Part shown: piece by piece, positions 7,970-17,272 of the stretch
How the letters are laid out: every line of letters begins with the position of its first letter
How positions within the stretch are numbered: position 1 is the first letter of the stretch
Assembly (NCBI RefSeq): GCF_030551755.1
Contig: NZ_JAUPEC010000009.1
Span: 62,001 to 126,000, forward strand
From: Pseudocolwellia sp. AS88
Lineage (GTDB): Bacteria; Pseudomonadota; Gammaproteobacteria; Enterobacterales; Alteromonadaceae
Length of the DNA: 64,000 nucleotides
Reading direction: 5' to 3'
The notes under the pieces: model-generated
The model's input: the letters and a program-made list of their open reading frames with translations, nothing else
What the model was told of the DNA's origin: nothing
The model's database searches: none
Made by a program: the position numbers and the translations under genes

Positions 7970-10900
7970 TTAAAATGTTAAGTAGTAACCCAGTGATAAA
8001 TTGACATTTTTATCACCTCTTTTATCTGCCGACTGCCATAAAGCAGACATATATAATTCGTCGTTACCAAACACAGGTAGCCCTATGCCGGTTTGAACAT
8101 CAAACACCATTTGATCTTGTACAAAGTTGTAACCTACTGCTGTATCAAGCCAGTAACTTGGGAACTGAGAAAGTGCACCAGGAGTCCCGACATTACCGTT
8201 ACTTATCCTTTGTCCTAAAGAAAACTGTTGGTATTTTCCTGCAATAAAATCATGTCCAAATAAGGGACGATTAATTTTTAATTCTTTGGCAAGCTTTATT
8301 AATGGGTCTGGGCTTTTGTCTGATTTTTCATAAACATATTGCGCATATACTGACCAGCTTGGATTATTATAAAAAAGCGCTTCTTGAGCTTTTAGAGAAA
8401 CAGACAAGTTGTTGGCAATATCTTCACCAAATAAGCTTTTATATTTTTGATAACTTACTTGAGCACTTATGGTTTCTCGGTAAGTTGGATTTAAAAACAC
8501 AGTGGCTGAAATAGCGTCTTTCTTGCCCAGCATCATCATATTTTTGCTGGTGGTAGCCCCCATGTTTTTAGCAACATCAGTGGCAACAGATATATATTTT
8601 GAAAACTTATATAGAGCTTCCACCTGAATACCTAATGAGGTTTTACTGAATCTGTTATCAAGTAAGGCTGTTATTTCTGTTTGTAAACTATCTACAGAAA
8701 AACCATATTTACCTTCCAGTTGCTGTGCGTCGAAGGCGATATTTGTCGTTAACAGTCGTTGCGGGCCACTATCAATATCACGCGCAAAAAGTCGAACATA
8801 ACCATTGCCTAAAGGCTGGTAATAGCCTAGTTCATTTTCAGTTACGTCCCATTGGCTGAAGCTTTTATGTTGAAAACGTAAGGCATACACTCTTTCTTGA
8901 TGAATAGTTGATAAGCCATTTAACAGTAAAGAATGCTCAGCGGTTCTTTCTTTGTTTTCAATCGCATTAATACCCACCTCCCATGCAAGTTTCTTTTCTC
9001 CAATATTATTCAAGGCAGCTAAACGCTCACCTGGAGTTAAGAATAATGAAAACTTAACCAGTTCAAGTACTTTAGATGGATTACGTTCTAGTAAAGCAAG
9101 TCTTAGTTCTGCACTATCAGGTAAATCATAATTTTTTAACCACGATGATTTCAGCAGGAAACGAGCTTTTTCATGATTTTCTTGATCAATGTAATAAAAT
9201 AAAAGTTCATGGGCTTTTTCTTTACTCGGTTCATTCTTTAAGGCAGCTTCAACCATACTTGATGCGATTGATTCACCAATAAAGATAGAGGCAAGAGAAC
9301 GGTAAGTTCTATCACCGTTAGGCAACTTAAAAAGTTCATTGGTTAAATGGCTAGCAACGTGTTTTCGAATGATATTGGCACTAAAGCTATCGTCTAACTT
9401 TTCTAATACATTGGCTAAATCTAATAATTCAGCAGGTATGTTTTTGTCGTTATTTATTTTTTTGATGTACCATATTTTTGCCTCTTCATAACGACCGAGC
9501 ATATTTGATGCTGCAGCAAATGAAGACCATAGCTGTGGCGAATCAGCTAAGTTTGATTTGTACTTTTGGTAAATCTCATCTAAAGCTTCAGTGTCTTTTC
9601 TTTCAATATTTAACCAAATCAACGACTCAATAGCCGATTCATCTGTATTATTGCTCGCGAGCATACCATCTAAATAACCAGAGGCTTCATCAAACAATTT
9701 ATGTTTAATTGCATACTGAACTTTAAGAATTAAAAAAGAATTAGGCAAAGTGCCTTGATGAAGTTGTACTAAGTTTATGGCTTCTAAAAATTTGCTTTCG
9801 TCTTTCTCTTTTATCGCTTGAGCTGCAAAAGCTTCTAATACTGATAAGTTACCCGTTTTTTTATAAAAGTTGTAAAACAGTTCACTGTCTGCCATTTCAA
9901 TAGGTGAATGAGCGTTAATGAATTTAGATGGATCGATGTTTTCAACTTTCTGTAATTTTTGAATGCGCTTAAGAGACGGTTTATCTGACACATACCAAGC
10001 TAAAGACGAAACTTTTTGTAAGTAATCGTCGTCAGCCTTTTCTATATCATTTATTGATGTTAGTACTTCAAGTGACTTTTCTGGTTGCCACATTTTCTTA
10101 TAGGCATCAGCATAATAATTAACATCTTTAAAACTTAAAGGGGTTTTACTCGCTATAGTGTCCCAAACATTACTGACTTCTTCGTAACTACCTACATTGT
10201 AATAAAACTTAACCAGCTTTTGTAATAATGGACTCGACTCTTTTGCATCGGCAAGAAGTTCTTCAAGTTGCGTAATAACCTTATTTGCGCCTATGGCTTT
10301 TTCAGCGTTATCTAACCAAAGGTCATATTCATTAACCAATAATAAACCTTTTTGCCCTAATTGATGATAAAAATGGCTAAGTGATGCTAAATTTGAAACC
10401 GCTGAAGCTTCTTCAATACCTGAACGTAATTGTTTTTCGTTTAATTCAAACTGCTCTAATCTATGCGTAATTTCTAAAGCGGCTTTTGGATCTCCTAACC
10501 ATCTATTATATTGATGTAAAGTAACCAAATAAGCTTCTTTGTCGTTATAACTAAGTGCTTTTTCTAATAATTTAACAGCTTTGTCTATATCACCTTTTTG
10601 GGCGAACAAACGTGAAGCATGTTCGTAGTTTTTCTCTGTTTCAAAAAGCTCAGATTTAGTTAATGCTAAGCTTGATGCTAAACCTAAGCGCCCGCCTGAC
10701 AATAAAAAATTAATAGATGATGAATAATATTGCTCTGTTAGCTCTTGCCCTTGATCAAATGATAAAATAGCTGATTTACCTTTATCCCACTCACTTTGAA
10801 TAAGATATAAATTGAGTAATTCAGTTAAGGTATCAACCGTAGAATTTTCTTTGTATTCAACTTCTTGTAACTCAATGGCGTAATCAACCTTGTTTGATTG

Positions 10901-11473
10901 TAAAGCTATGTTAATTAATTCTTTATTCGAGGTTATGCCCGAGTCTTTATACTGTTTAAGTATAGCTAACGCTGTTACTGGTTCACCAATTTGCAAAGCA
11001 ATATCAGCAAATAGTCGTGCTAAGTCTGCGCTAGGTATTGAATGCAGTTGGTTAATAAAAAGAACAAGATCATTTTTTAACGCTTGATGTAAATCTGGTT
11101 GCTCCTCTGTTGCTTGGCTGATCAATTTAACACTTGAATCAGCATACAAGCGTTTAGCCTGCCATTGTTCTATTTCATCTTTGAATTTAGTAAAAGGTAT
11201 AACCGCATCAATAGCGTCTTGATACCTACCTGCCTTGTTATAGTTAATTGCTAATGAAAGCTGAACAGGAAGTGCCCCTTCATCTTTTTCTTCTAAGGCT
11301 TTTAAAAAGGCAATAGCAATTTCAGGTTCTTTAGACTCATCAAGATGCCCAAGTAAATCTCCATCTTCAGGAAGTAAAAAGACCAAAAGTCCAACAACAA
11401 CGGCACCTAAAGTGAATAAAGTTTTTTTGTTAACTAAGCTTGTATGCTTTAGTGGAGCGTTTTCATCAACCAT
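7970..11473 (-). CDS. pelB: PelB, TPR scaffold and outer-membrane export porin
   Basis: 1167 residues. A transmembrane helix at about 17-38 anchors the N-terminus, followed by roughly 800 residues of TPR-like helical repeats in the periplasm. The last 300 residues alternate hydrophobic and polar residues with many aromatics and end NLSLGYYLTF, as in a beta-barrel. PelB carries Pel through the outer membrane and its TPR domain binds PelA. Length is close to that of characterised PelB (about 1190). The start overlaps the pelA stop by 8 bases. Confidence 0.93.
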   Translation of the reverse strand: MVDENAPLKHTSLVNKKTLFTLGAVVVGLLVFLLPEDGDLLGHLDESKEPEIAIAFLKALEEKDEGALPVQLSLAINYNKAGRYQDAIDAVIPFTKFKDEIEQWQAKRLYADSSVKLISQATEEQPDLHQALKNDLVLFINQLHSIPSADLARLFADIALQIGEPVTALAILKQYKDSGITSNKELINIALQSNKVDYAIELQEVEYKENSTVDTLTELLNLYLIQSEWDKGKSAILSFDQGQELTEQYYSSSINFLLSGGRLGLASSLALTKSELFETEKNYEHASRLFAQKGDIDKAVKLLEKALSYNDKEAYLVTLHQYNRWLGDPKAALEITHRLEQFELNEKQLRSGIEEASAVSNLASLSHFYHQLGQKGLLLVNEYDLWLDNAEKAIGANKVITQLEELLADAKESSPLLQKLVKFYYNVGSYEEVSNVWDTIASKTPLSFKDVNYYADAYKKMWQPEKSLEVLTSINDIEKADDDYLQKVSSLAWYVSDKPSLKRIQKLQKVENIDPSKFINAHSPIEMADSELFYNFYKKTGNLSVLEAFAAQAIKEKDESKFLEAINLVQLHQGTLPNSFLILKVQYAIKHKLFDEASGYLDGMLASNNTDESAIESLIWLNIERKDTEALDEIYQKYKSNLADSPQLWSSFAAASNMLGRYEEAKIWYIKKINNDKNIPAELLDLANVLEKLDDSFSANIIRKHVASHLTNELFKLPNGDRTYRSLASIFIGESIASSMVEAALKNEPSKEKAHELLFYYIDQENHEKARFLLKSSWLKNYDLPDSAELRLALLERNPSKVLELVKFSLFLTPGERLAALNNIGEKKLAWEVGINAIENKERTAEHSLLLNGLSTIHQERVYALRFQHKSFSQWDVTENELGYYQPLGNGYVRLFARDIDSGPQRLLTTNIAFDAQQLEGKYGFSVDSLQTEITALLDNRFSKTSLGIQVEALYKFSKYISVATDVAKNMGATTSKNMMMLGKKDAISATVFLNPTYRETISAQVSYQKYKSLFGEDIANNLSVSLKAQEALFYNNPSWSVYAQYVYEKSDKSPDPLIKLAKELKINRPLFGHDFIAGKYQQFSLGQRISNGNVGTPGALSQFPSYWLDTAVGYNFVQDQMVFDVQTGIGLPVFGNDELYMSALWQSADKRGDKNVNLSLGYYLTF

Positions 11474-14243
11474 TATTACACTCCAATGTCGCTGTGAACT
11501 TACCTGCTTTTGGTGATGTTAAGCTTAAACTGCTACCTTTAACTTTAACTGTAAAGTCGGTGTTGCTTTTTACCAATTTACATTGCTTTCCTTGGCTTAT
11601 GATTAAGTTTAATGGCATATGTGTTGTTACCGACATTTCAATAGATTGAGATTTTTTACTGTGTTGTGAAATTTTCCATTTATTAACTACGCCATTCACA
11701 TTATTTAAGTAAGGTAATTTAGGTTTATTTGATATAAAGCTAATAGGTGTTCTGGTTTTCACTAAAGAAACGTAACGTCCGTCAGGCCCTTTATTCCAAC
11801 CAGCAACGGGTGTTGACGATAAATCCACATGTTCAAATGCTTCTGATAATCGTAAGGTTTTGATACCTGTAGATGTGATCAAAAAATCAAATTCATTATT
11901 AAGCGGTTTTCCTATTCCTGTTTCATATAAAGTACGTGCACGTTCTGCATATTCACTTAAATAAAGCGGAGTGGATTCTTGGGTGTATACCCAGTCATAA
12001 ATTTTTTCTAACGCTTCCACAGATGAAGGATATACACCTGAATACATATGATAATAAATACTGATAGTTTTAAGGCGTTTTGGATAACCAAGTAGTTCAA
12101 AAGTTTCTATAACACGTGCATATCCTGAATAGTTTTCAGTCCATAGATTTGTATAAAGGTTTTCGTTAATAACAGGTGCATAAACTTGCACTGCATTTTC
12201 ATGCCACATTAAATGCGGGAATACTTGAGCAATAGAATCTTCCCCGTTAACCACAAATGTACTTCCACCATTTACGTTTAACAAACCGTATTTTAGAGTT
12301 TTCTCTATAATATTTTCAGTAGGATCAGCAACTCCTGACCATAAAAGCATTTTAACTTTTTTGTCTTTAGGAGCTAACTTGTCATTGATGTAATCAACAC
12401 TACCAAATATTTCTTTATCATAATCAACAGTATAATTAGGTATGGGTAACGTATCTCCATACTGTTTTTCACCTAGATCTACGCGATCATCCCAAAAAAA
12501 TGGATGGCTATAGGTATGAGAAGCTATTTCAACATGAGGTAATCTAAAGGTTTCTCTAGCAATACTTTCCATTTCTGCGCTGTTTTCAGGATGTAAACCA
12601 TCAGCACTTATCTCAGCTTCAATAACAGATACGGTATGTGGAATAGTATATTTTTTGAAAATACGCTGCAGTAATACATCGGCAGAAAATGGTTTGTTAG
12701 GCATCCACGCACGTGACGGAAAACCATCGCCATCGATATGAGCTGTTAAAATACGGTTACCTGATTCAGTGGTAATATCTGGAACTGGAACTGTAGGCAG
12801 TTGAAAAATCAGATCAATAAATTTAAAAGGTTCAAAAGTCCAATAACGTTTCTCTAAATCTAAACTCTGTACTACAGCAGGCTTTAAGACAACAGCTCCC
12901 CAAGGAGCAGTAAAAACTGCAACTGAAGTATTGCCTTTTTCATCTTCTAGCGTAAGTTGAGCTTTTGTTGTAGAGTTTTTAACCTGATATATAGGTAAAT
13001 GCTTTAAGGAAGCGTTACTAAAAGGTAGTAATTTCTCAAGAGCTGGATTCTGTTGTTTTATGGTTAATTTACCTGACAACTCAGTACCCATTTGTTCAAT
13101 ACCTAGTTTACTTAGAAATACGGAGTTTTGAGGTAAATAATCTAAAAGAACAAGGCGTGTTTTTCCAAACCAAGTATCAATCCACTTAAAAATTTCTTTG
13201 TTATATGAAACAGGCTCCAACCAAAAAGCAATAGCTTGATAGCGCGTGGTATCAATACTATTAAGATTTGCTTCTTCAATAGCTACACATTCAGGCACAA
13301 AGCCATTGTATTCAATAATGGTTGATAGAATTCGACTACAATTACTTTCATGTCTGAGCACGTCTTGATTACTGTAAAAGGTTAAAACTCTTCGTTTAAT
13401 AGGCTCTATGGTACTAATGCCGAACTGTTCTAATAATCCATCACTAATATATGGCGTGAAGTTATGCTTTAAGAGTGCTTTAGCTGCTTTTCTTTGTTCA
13501 ACTCTATTATTACCATCAAGATAATCGATGACAATCGCTTCAATATTTAGTGCGCGAACTTCATTTAATCGGTCGATTAACCAAGCTTGTCCTGCAGGAT
13601 CTGTGTCATAGTAACTACTTTCAGCAACGTTATAACCCTTAAACAAAGACTCAGCGACAACACCACTTGGTTTAAAGTTTAATTGAGAAACAATTTCGAA
13701 GCCGCGATTTAAAATTAAGTTAGGTATTAATTGATTAAGTTCGTTTAACGCATTAATTAAACCCTGTTGTTGTAGTTTTTGAAACTCTGTATCTGTATTT
13801 GCTATTTTATAGCTGTCTAAAGTGTCTAAGAATAAACCAGTAAAACCTTTGGTTTTGTATTCCGATGTTTTAGTTAATAAATAGTTTTTCCAGAACTCTG
13901 ACGCCATATCCATAATGGCACTATCCCAGTCATGGTTATGAGAGATAATGTGTTGTTTAAACTCTTCGGAAATTTTATCTCCATGCAATTCTCCAACACT
14001 TAAATAGGCAAAAGTTTCTACTTCGCCTTTATGAAGTTGTTTAAGTTGTCTTGATGTTATCGCTGAAGGTGTTAAAACCACACGGTCATAAACTAAGAGT
14101 TCACGAACGGAGTCTACGTGCTGATAATAAAAAGCTATAGATTTTGGAGATGAGTGATTTTCAGCGCTTACATTTAAGGAAAATATAAGGCATATAAAAA
14201 CAAAAATGTTTTTATAAAGCGAATTAAAAAGTTTAATTAGCAA
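11466..14243 (-). CDS. pelA: PelA, Pel deacetylase and glycoside hydrolase
   Basis: 925 residues with an N-terminal signal peptide (IFVFICLIFSLNVSA). The N-terminal part (about 30-290) is the GH166-type hydrolase domain. The polysaccharide deacetylase motifs follow: LTAHIDGDGFPSR (metal-binding Asp) and HVEIASHTYSHPFFW (His-x3-His). PelA partly deacetylates Pel in the periplasm and can cleave it. The first codon appears to be TTG (complement of CAA at 14241-14243) with AAGGA six bases upstream; no better ATG or GTG precedes the signal peptide. First gene of the pelABCDEFG operon. Confidence 0.92.
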   Translation of the reverse strand: MLIKLFNSLYKNIFVFICLIFSLNVSAENHSSPKSIAFYYQHVDSVRELLVYDRVVLTPSAITSRQLKQLHKGEVETFAYLSVGELHGDKISEEFKQHIISHNHDWDSAIMDMASEFWKNYLLTKTSEYKTKGFTGLFLDTLDSYKIANTDTEFQKLQQQGLINALNELNQLIPNLILNRGFEIVSQLNFKPSGVVAESLFKGYNVAESSYYDTDPAGQAWLIDRLNEVRALNIEAIVIDYLDGNNRVEQRKAAKALLKHNFTPYISDGLLEQFGISTIEPIKRRVLTFYSNQDVLRHESNCSRILSTIIEYNGFVPECVAIEEANLNSIDTTRYQAIAFWLEPVSYNKEIFKWIDTWFGKTRLVLLDYLPQNSVFLSKLGIEQMGTELSGKLTIKQQNPALEKLLPFSNASLKHLPIYQVKNSTTKAQLTLEDEKGNTSVAVFTAPWGAVVLKPAVVQSLDLEKRYWTFEPFKFIDLIFQLPTVPVPDITTESGNRILTAHIDGDGFPSRAWMPNKPFSADVLLQRIFKKYTIPHTVSVIEAEISADGLHPENSAEMESIARETFRLPHVEIASHTYSHPFFWDDRVDLGEKQYGDTLPIPNYTVDYDKEIFGSVDYINDKLAPKDKKVKMLLWSGVADPTENIIEKTLKYGLLNVNGGSTFVVNGEDSIAQVFPHLMWHENAVQVYAPVINENLYTNLWTENYSGYARVIETFELLGYPKRLKTISIYYHMYSGVYPSSVEALEKIYDWVYTQESTPLYLSEYAERARTLYETGIGKPLNNEFDFLITSTGIKTLRLSEAFEHVDLSSTPVAGWNKGPDGRYVSLVKTRTPISFISNKPKLPYLNNVNGVVNKWKISQHSKKSQSIEMSVTTHMPLNLIISQGKQCKLVKSNTDFTVKVKGSSLSLTSPKAGKFTATLECNNG

Positions 14244-14316
14244 GATCGATCCTTGAGAAAAACAGTGGAGTCCTTTATTGTTTGATTTATAAACTAAACA
14301 ATTATTTATGTTACAA

Positions 14317-14346
14317 ATTATAACATCTTATTTACAAACGATGTAA
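14317..14346 (-). promoter_or_regulatory. Probable pel operon promoter
   Basis: On the minus strand an extended -10, TGTTATAAT (complement of 14317-14325), is preceded 18 bases upstream by a weak -35, TTACAT (complement of 14341-14346). It lies about 75 bases before the pelA start. The remainder of 14244-14568 is very AT-rich and holds this promoter and the urease-operon terminator; I see no other feature. Confidence 0.5.
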
Positions 14347-14470
14347 GCTTAAATAATTATTTTTTTAATAATAAAAATTGCATGCAACATGCCAAACTAA
14401 GTAATTGTATTTTTGAATATTAAGTAGAATAGCTATACAAATTTTTAGTGGAGTTTTACATTGATTTAAA

Positions 14471-14497
14471 ATAAAAAAGAGAGCTAAAAAGCTCTCT
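14471..14497 (-). terminator. Rho-independent terminator of the urease operon
   Basis: AGAGAGCT (14478-14485) and AGCTCTCT (14490-14497) form a perfect 8-bp stem with a 4-base loop. On the minus strand it is followed by a T run (complement of 14473-14478). It lies downstream of the 62-residue membrane protein gene, which therefore looks like the last gene of the ure operon. Confidence 0.75.
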
Positions 14498-14568
14498 AAA
14501 GCAAAATAACCAAGTTACATAAATAAAGTTATTGTCTCATTCAAGAAAAAACTTAACTCAGTCACAAT

Positions 14569-14757
14569 TTATTTCTTATTTTTAGCTTTAAACCACATAG
14601 TTGCTTTATAAATAACAGCGAACATTACAAACCAAAATACAATGTGAAAGGTAGCATGCAACATACCTTCACCTAAGCCGTGATCTGTATGTGCTAATGC
14701 TGCAGTACTTGTAAACACTGTGATTAGTGCGCTTAAAAAAATCATGATAGTTTTCAT
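14569..14757 (-). CDS. Small urease-linked membrane protein (unknown function)
   Basis: 62 residues. A cleavable signal (MIFLSALITVFTSTAALA) is followed by a short His-containing stretch (HTDHGLGEGMLHATFH) with four His, a transmembrane helix (IVFWFVMFAVIYKATMW) and a basic tail (FKAKNKK). A ribosome binding site is visible (AAGGAAAT before the ATG). It lies 55 bases after ureG and before the operon terminator, so it is probably co-transcribed. His residues on the periplasmic side suggest a metal-related role such as nickel handling, but that is inference. I do not recognise a named family. Confidence 0.7.
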   Translation of the reverse strand: MKTIMIFLSALITVFTSTAALAHTDHGLGEGMLHATFHIVFWFVMFAVIYKATMWFKAKNKK

Positions 14758-14812
14758 TTATATTTCCTTTTTTACTCAATTAATTCAAATAGGTATTTAA
14801 ATAGCTTTAATC

Positions 14813-15427
14813 TTATATCTTCAACATACCTTCACTTTCAATAAAGTCGATAATGTCTTGTAAGCCCTGCTTTGTTTTCATGTTACTAAAAACAAAAGGC
14901 TTATCGCCACGCATTTTCTTAGCGTCGCGATCCATAACCTCTAAAGATGCACCAACCAATTCAGCAACATCGATTTTGTTAATAATAAGAAGATCGGACT
15001 TAGTTATTCCTGGACCACCCTTACGTGGAATTTTATCACCTGCTGATACATCTATAACATATAAAGTCAGGTCAGAAAGTTCAGGACTGAAAGTTGCACT
15101 TAAATTATCACCACCACTCTCAACGAGAACAAAATCTAAATTCGGATGTAAAGCGTGAAGATCATCAATTGCAGCGAGATTCATTGAAGCATCTTCTCGA
15201 ATAGCTGTATGAGGACAACCACCCGTTTCAACACCCATAATACGATCTTCTGCTAAAGCATTATGACGAGTAAGAAACTCTGCATCTTCGCGTGTATAAA
15301 TATCATTAGTTACCACAGCCATATCGTATTTGTCGCGAAGAGCGATACATAACTCTCTTAATAGAGCTGTTTTACCAGAACCAACAGGTCCGCCGACGCC
15401 AATTCGTAATACTTGTTTCTTTTTCAT
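14813..15427 (-). CDS. ureG: Urease accessory GTPase UreG
   Basis: 204 residues. P-loop [17 protein letters not shown] near the N-terminus, then [13 protein letters not shown], the metal-binding Cys-Pro-His in [13 protein letters not shown], and [11 protein letters not shown]. UreG is the SIMIBI-class GTPase that powers nickel delivery to apo-urease together with UreD, UreE and UreF. Full length for the family. It follows ureF in the same direction. Confidence 0.97.
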   Translation of the reverse strand: MKKKQVLRIGVGGPVGSGKTALLRELCIALRDKYDMAVVTNDIYTREDAEFLTRHNALAEDRIMGVETGGCPHTAIREDASMNLAAIDDLHALHPNLDFVLVESGGDNLSATFSPELSDLTLYVIDVSAGDKIPRKGGPGITKSDLLIINKIDVAELVGASLEVMDRDAKKMRGDKPFVFSNMKTKQGLQDIIDFIESEGMLKI

Positions 15428-15484
15428 AATATTCTCTTTTTTAATCTTTAATTTTTTAACTTAAACTTAATAAATATGTATCTA

Positions 15485-16198
15485 CTAAGATCTAAACAAT
15501 CGGGTGTATTGCGTTTCATGCCATGCACTTGCCATAGCTAAACGCGGTAAACTTGCACCAATCTCTTCATCTTGCAAACTATTGGCGAGTTGAATAGATG
15601 CTTCTACTTTCTCGGTAATATCAAATAATAAATTCTGTGCCTGAGTTTGCCCTAAAGGAACAAGCTTAGTTGCTGCAGCGACTTGGTTATCAATATAAGT
15701 CCAACAGTAACCACTTTGAATCAACATCAAATCTAATTTAAATAACGAACCAATTAACACAAAAGCACTCACAAAACTGATATCACTACCGATATTTTCA
15801 GGTTCAATTAAAGCTTCATACTTCTCTAAACCTTGTTGAATTTCGGGTGAATCTAATTGCTTCAATAAACGAATAAGTGCTTTCCCCATTGCTACATCAG
15901 CAAGGTGTAATTCGTTACTTTCTCGACAGGCAATTAGGTGCTGATTCCATTTAATAAAAGCTGAAGTATCATTATTTAGAAGTGCTTCATATTGTCGCTT
16001 AATTATCGCTAAATCTGTACGTGCAATTGACTGAGATAAGTTTAATTCAACCCAGTTCAAGGTTGAATCCACATCTTTAACCCAGCCCATCTCAACGGCA
16101 TACTCTAAACCTTGCGAAAATGAGAAACCACCAACCGGCAGATTAGCACTACACAACTGCAACAGACGATTAAATTGTAACGCGTTATGATTAATCAA
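15485..16198 (-). CDS. ureF: Urease accessory protein UreF
   Basis: 237 residues, all-helical. Family signatures include [25 protein letters not shown] near the N-terminus (positions about 12-36) and a C-terminal [21 protein letters not shown]. UreF bridges UreD-urease and UreG during nickel insertion. The start appears to be TTG (complement of CAA at 16196-16198) with AAAGG about 10 bases upstream; the next internal Met lies after the conserved N-terminal motif and cannot be the start. Confidence 0.94.
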   Translation of the reverse strand: MINHNALQFNRLLQLCSANLPVGGFSFSQGLEYAVEMGWVKDVDSTLNWVELNLSQSIARTDLAIIKRQYEALLNNDTSAFIKWNQHLIACRESNELHLADVAMGKALIRLLKQLDSPEIQQGLEKYEALIEPENIGSDISFVSAFVLIGSLFKLDLMLIQSGYCWTYIDNQVAAATKLVPLGQTQAQNLLFDITEKVEASIQLANSLQDEEIGASLPRLAMASAWHETQYTRLFRS

Positions 16199-16266
16199 AA
16201 CACAAAACCTTTATTAACTATTGATTTAAAGCTATTTATTTCAAAAACCAGCATATAACAACAAAT

Positions 16267-16764
16267 CTAGTGTTCGTGAGTGTGATTATCAGAATCACCA
16301 TGGGAATGACTATGTGAGTGACTATGTGAATGCCCTCCACCTTTACCATAAGCACCACTTTCAGGTTCAAAAATTGCTGGAGTATGGTTGATTTTCAAGC
16401 CATAGTTTTCAGCTAACTCTTCCAACACATAATCAGGTTTAAATCGCACCCAAAGTTCACCAATTTGTAAAGACGTATGACGATTACCTAAGTGATAACA
16501 CACTTTACAAAATGACAACCAATCTGTTGCAACAGCAGTAGAAACTTCTTCTGCTTTACCCTTTACTTCAATCAATAAACCGCACTCAGTTTTGAGTACC
16601 TGACCGATCAATAATGGATGACCACGTTCAACAAAAATCCCAACATCCTGACCTTTATCAGTTACACCTTTAATACGCGCTTTTTTACGTGTGTCTTGAT
16701 CTAAGGTGATGGAATCAGCAATCTCATCGTGCGTGTGATCGAGTCTTTCAAATACTTGTAACAT
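16267..16764 (-). CDS. ureE: Urease accessory nickel metallochaperone UreE
   Basis: 165 residues. The core has the UreE fold signatures CKVCYHLGNRHTSLQIG (with the metal-site His) and LRIKG-type N-terminal strands. The C-terminus is a His-rich tail, HSHSHSHSHSHGDSDNHTHEH, that binds extra nickel. It donates nickel to the urease activation complex. It is separated from ureC by about 500 bases containing a tandem palindromic repeat, unlike the usual tight ureC-ureE junction. Confidence 0.95.
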   Translation of the reverse strand: MLQVFERLDHTHDEIADSITLDQDTRKKARIKGVTDKGQDVGIFVERGHPLLIGQVLKTECGLLIEVKGKAEEVSTAVATDWLSFCKVCYHLGNRHTSLQIGELWVRFKPDYVLEELAENYGLKINHTPAIFEPESGAYGKGGGHSHSHSHSHSHGDSDNHTHEH

Positions 16765-16866
16765 CTACATTCCTAATTTATTTCTAACTCAGCTTTTCTT
16801 TTGTACTAAAAACAGCTTATAACTAGTTTGATTATTAAAAAAATTACTAGCACCTATTCAATATAT

Positions 16867-17272
16867 GTTTTCATAACAGAGAGCTTTTAAGCAAAGCCGT
16901 CAAACTTTTTATTTCATGAGCATAGTTTACCTATGTGATTGAAATAAACCGTGCCTACAATAATCCATCAACGTCACTTCACTAAAGTTATTCATCTATG
17001 CATGTACGTTTTCACAACAGAGAACTTTTAGGCAAAGCCGTCAAACTTTTTATTTCATGAGCATAGTTTACCTATGTGATTGAAATAAACCGTGCTTACA
17101 ATGAGCCATCAACGTCCCTTCACTAAAGTTATTCATCTATGGATGTACGTTTTCATAACAGAGAGCTTTTAGGCAAAGCCGTCAAACTTTTTATTTCATG
17201 AGCATAGTTTACCTATGTGATTGAAATAAAAAGTGCAGACAATGCCGCATAAATGCTCTCTGTGCCGAAAAC
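16867..17272. repeat. Tandem palindromic repeat element between ureC and ureE
   Basis: Three head-to-tail copies start at 16867, 17008 and 17149 with an exact 141-base period. Each copy begins GTTTTCAYAACAGAGARC and holds a hairpin with arms TTTATTTCA and TGAAATAAA, inner stem CATAG/CTATG and loop TTTAC. Between outer and inner stems lies a symmetric 4x4 internal loop (TGAG opposite TGAT), which in RNA could form tandem G-A pairs. Copy 3 (17149-17272) has a longer, 13-bp outer stem and ends with GCTCTCTGTGCCGAAAAC, an imperfect inverted copy (15 of 18) of its own start, so it looks like a complete MITE-like unit with terminal inverted repeats. Its last base is the first base (on + strand) of the ureC stop codon. 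No open frame is present. The remaining bases 16765-16866 are AT-rich with nothing recognised. Confidence 0.9.

Noticed and set aside
16765-17271. Insertion sequence or hidden gene between ureC and ureE
   Set aside because: No transposase or meaningful open frame on either strand, and no clear target-site duplication could be recognised.
16867-17272. CRISPR-like array from regularly spaced repeats
   Set aside because: The 141-bp units are similar along their whole length, with no variable spacers and no cas genes. It is a tandem palindromic repeat.
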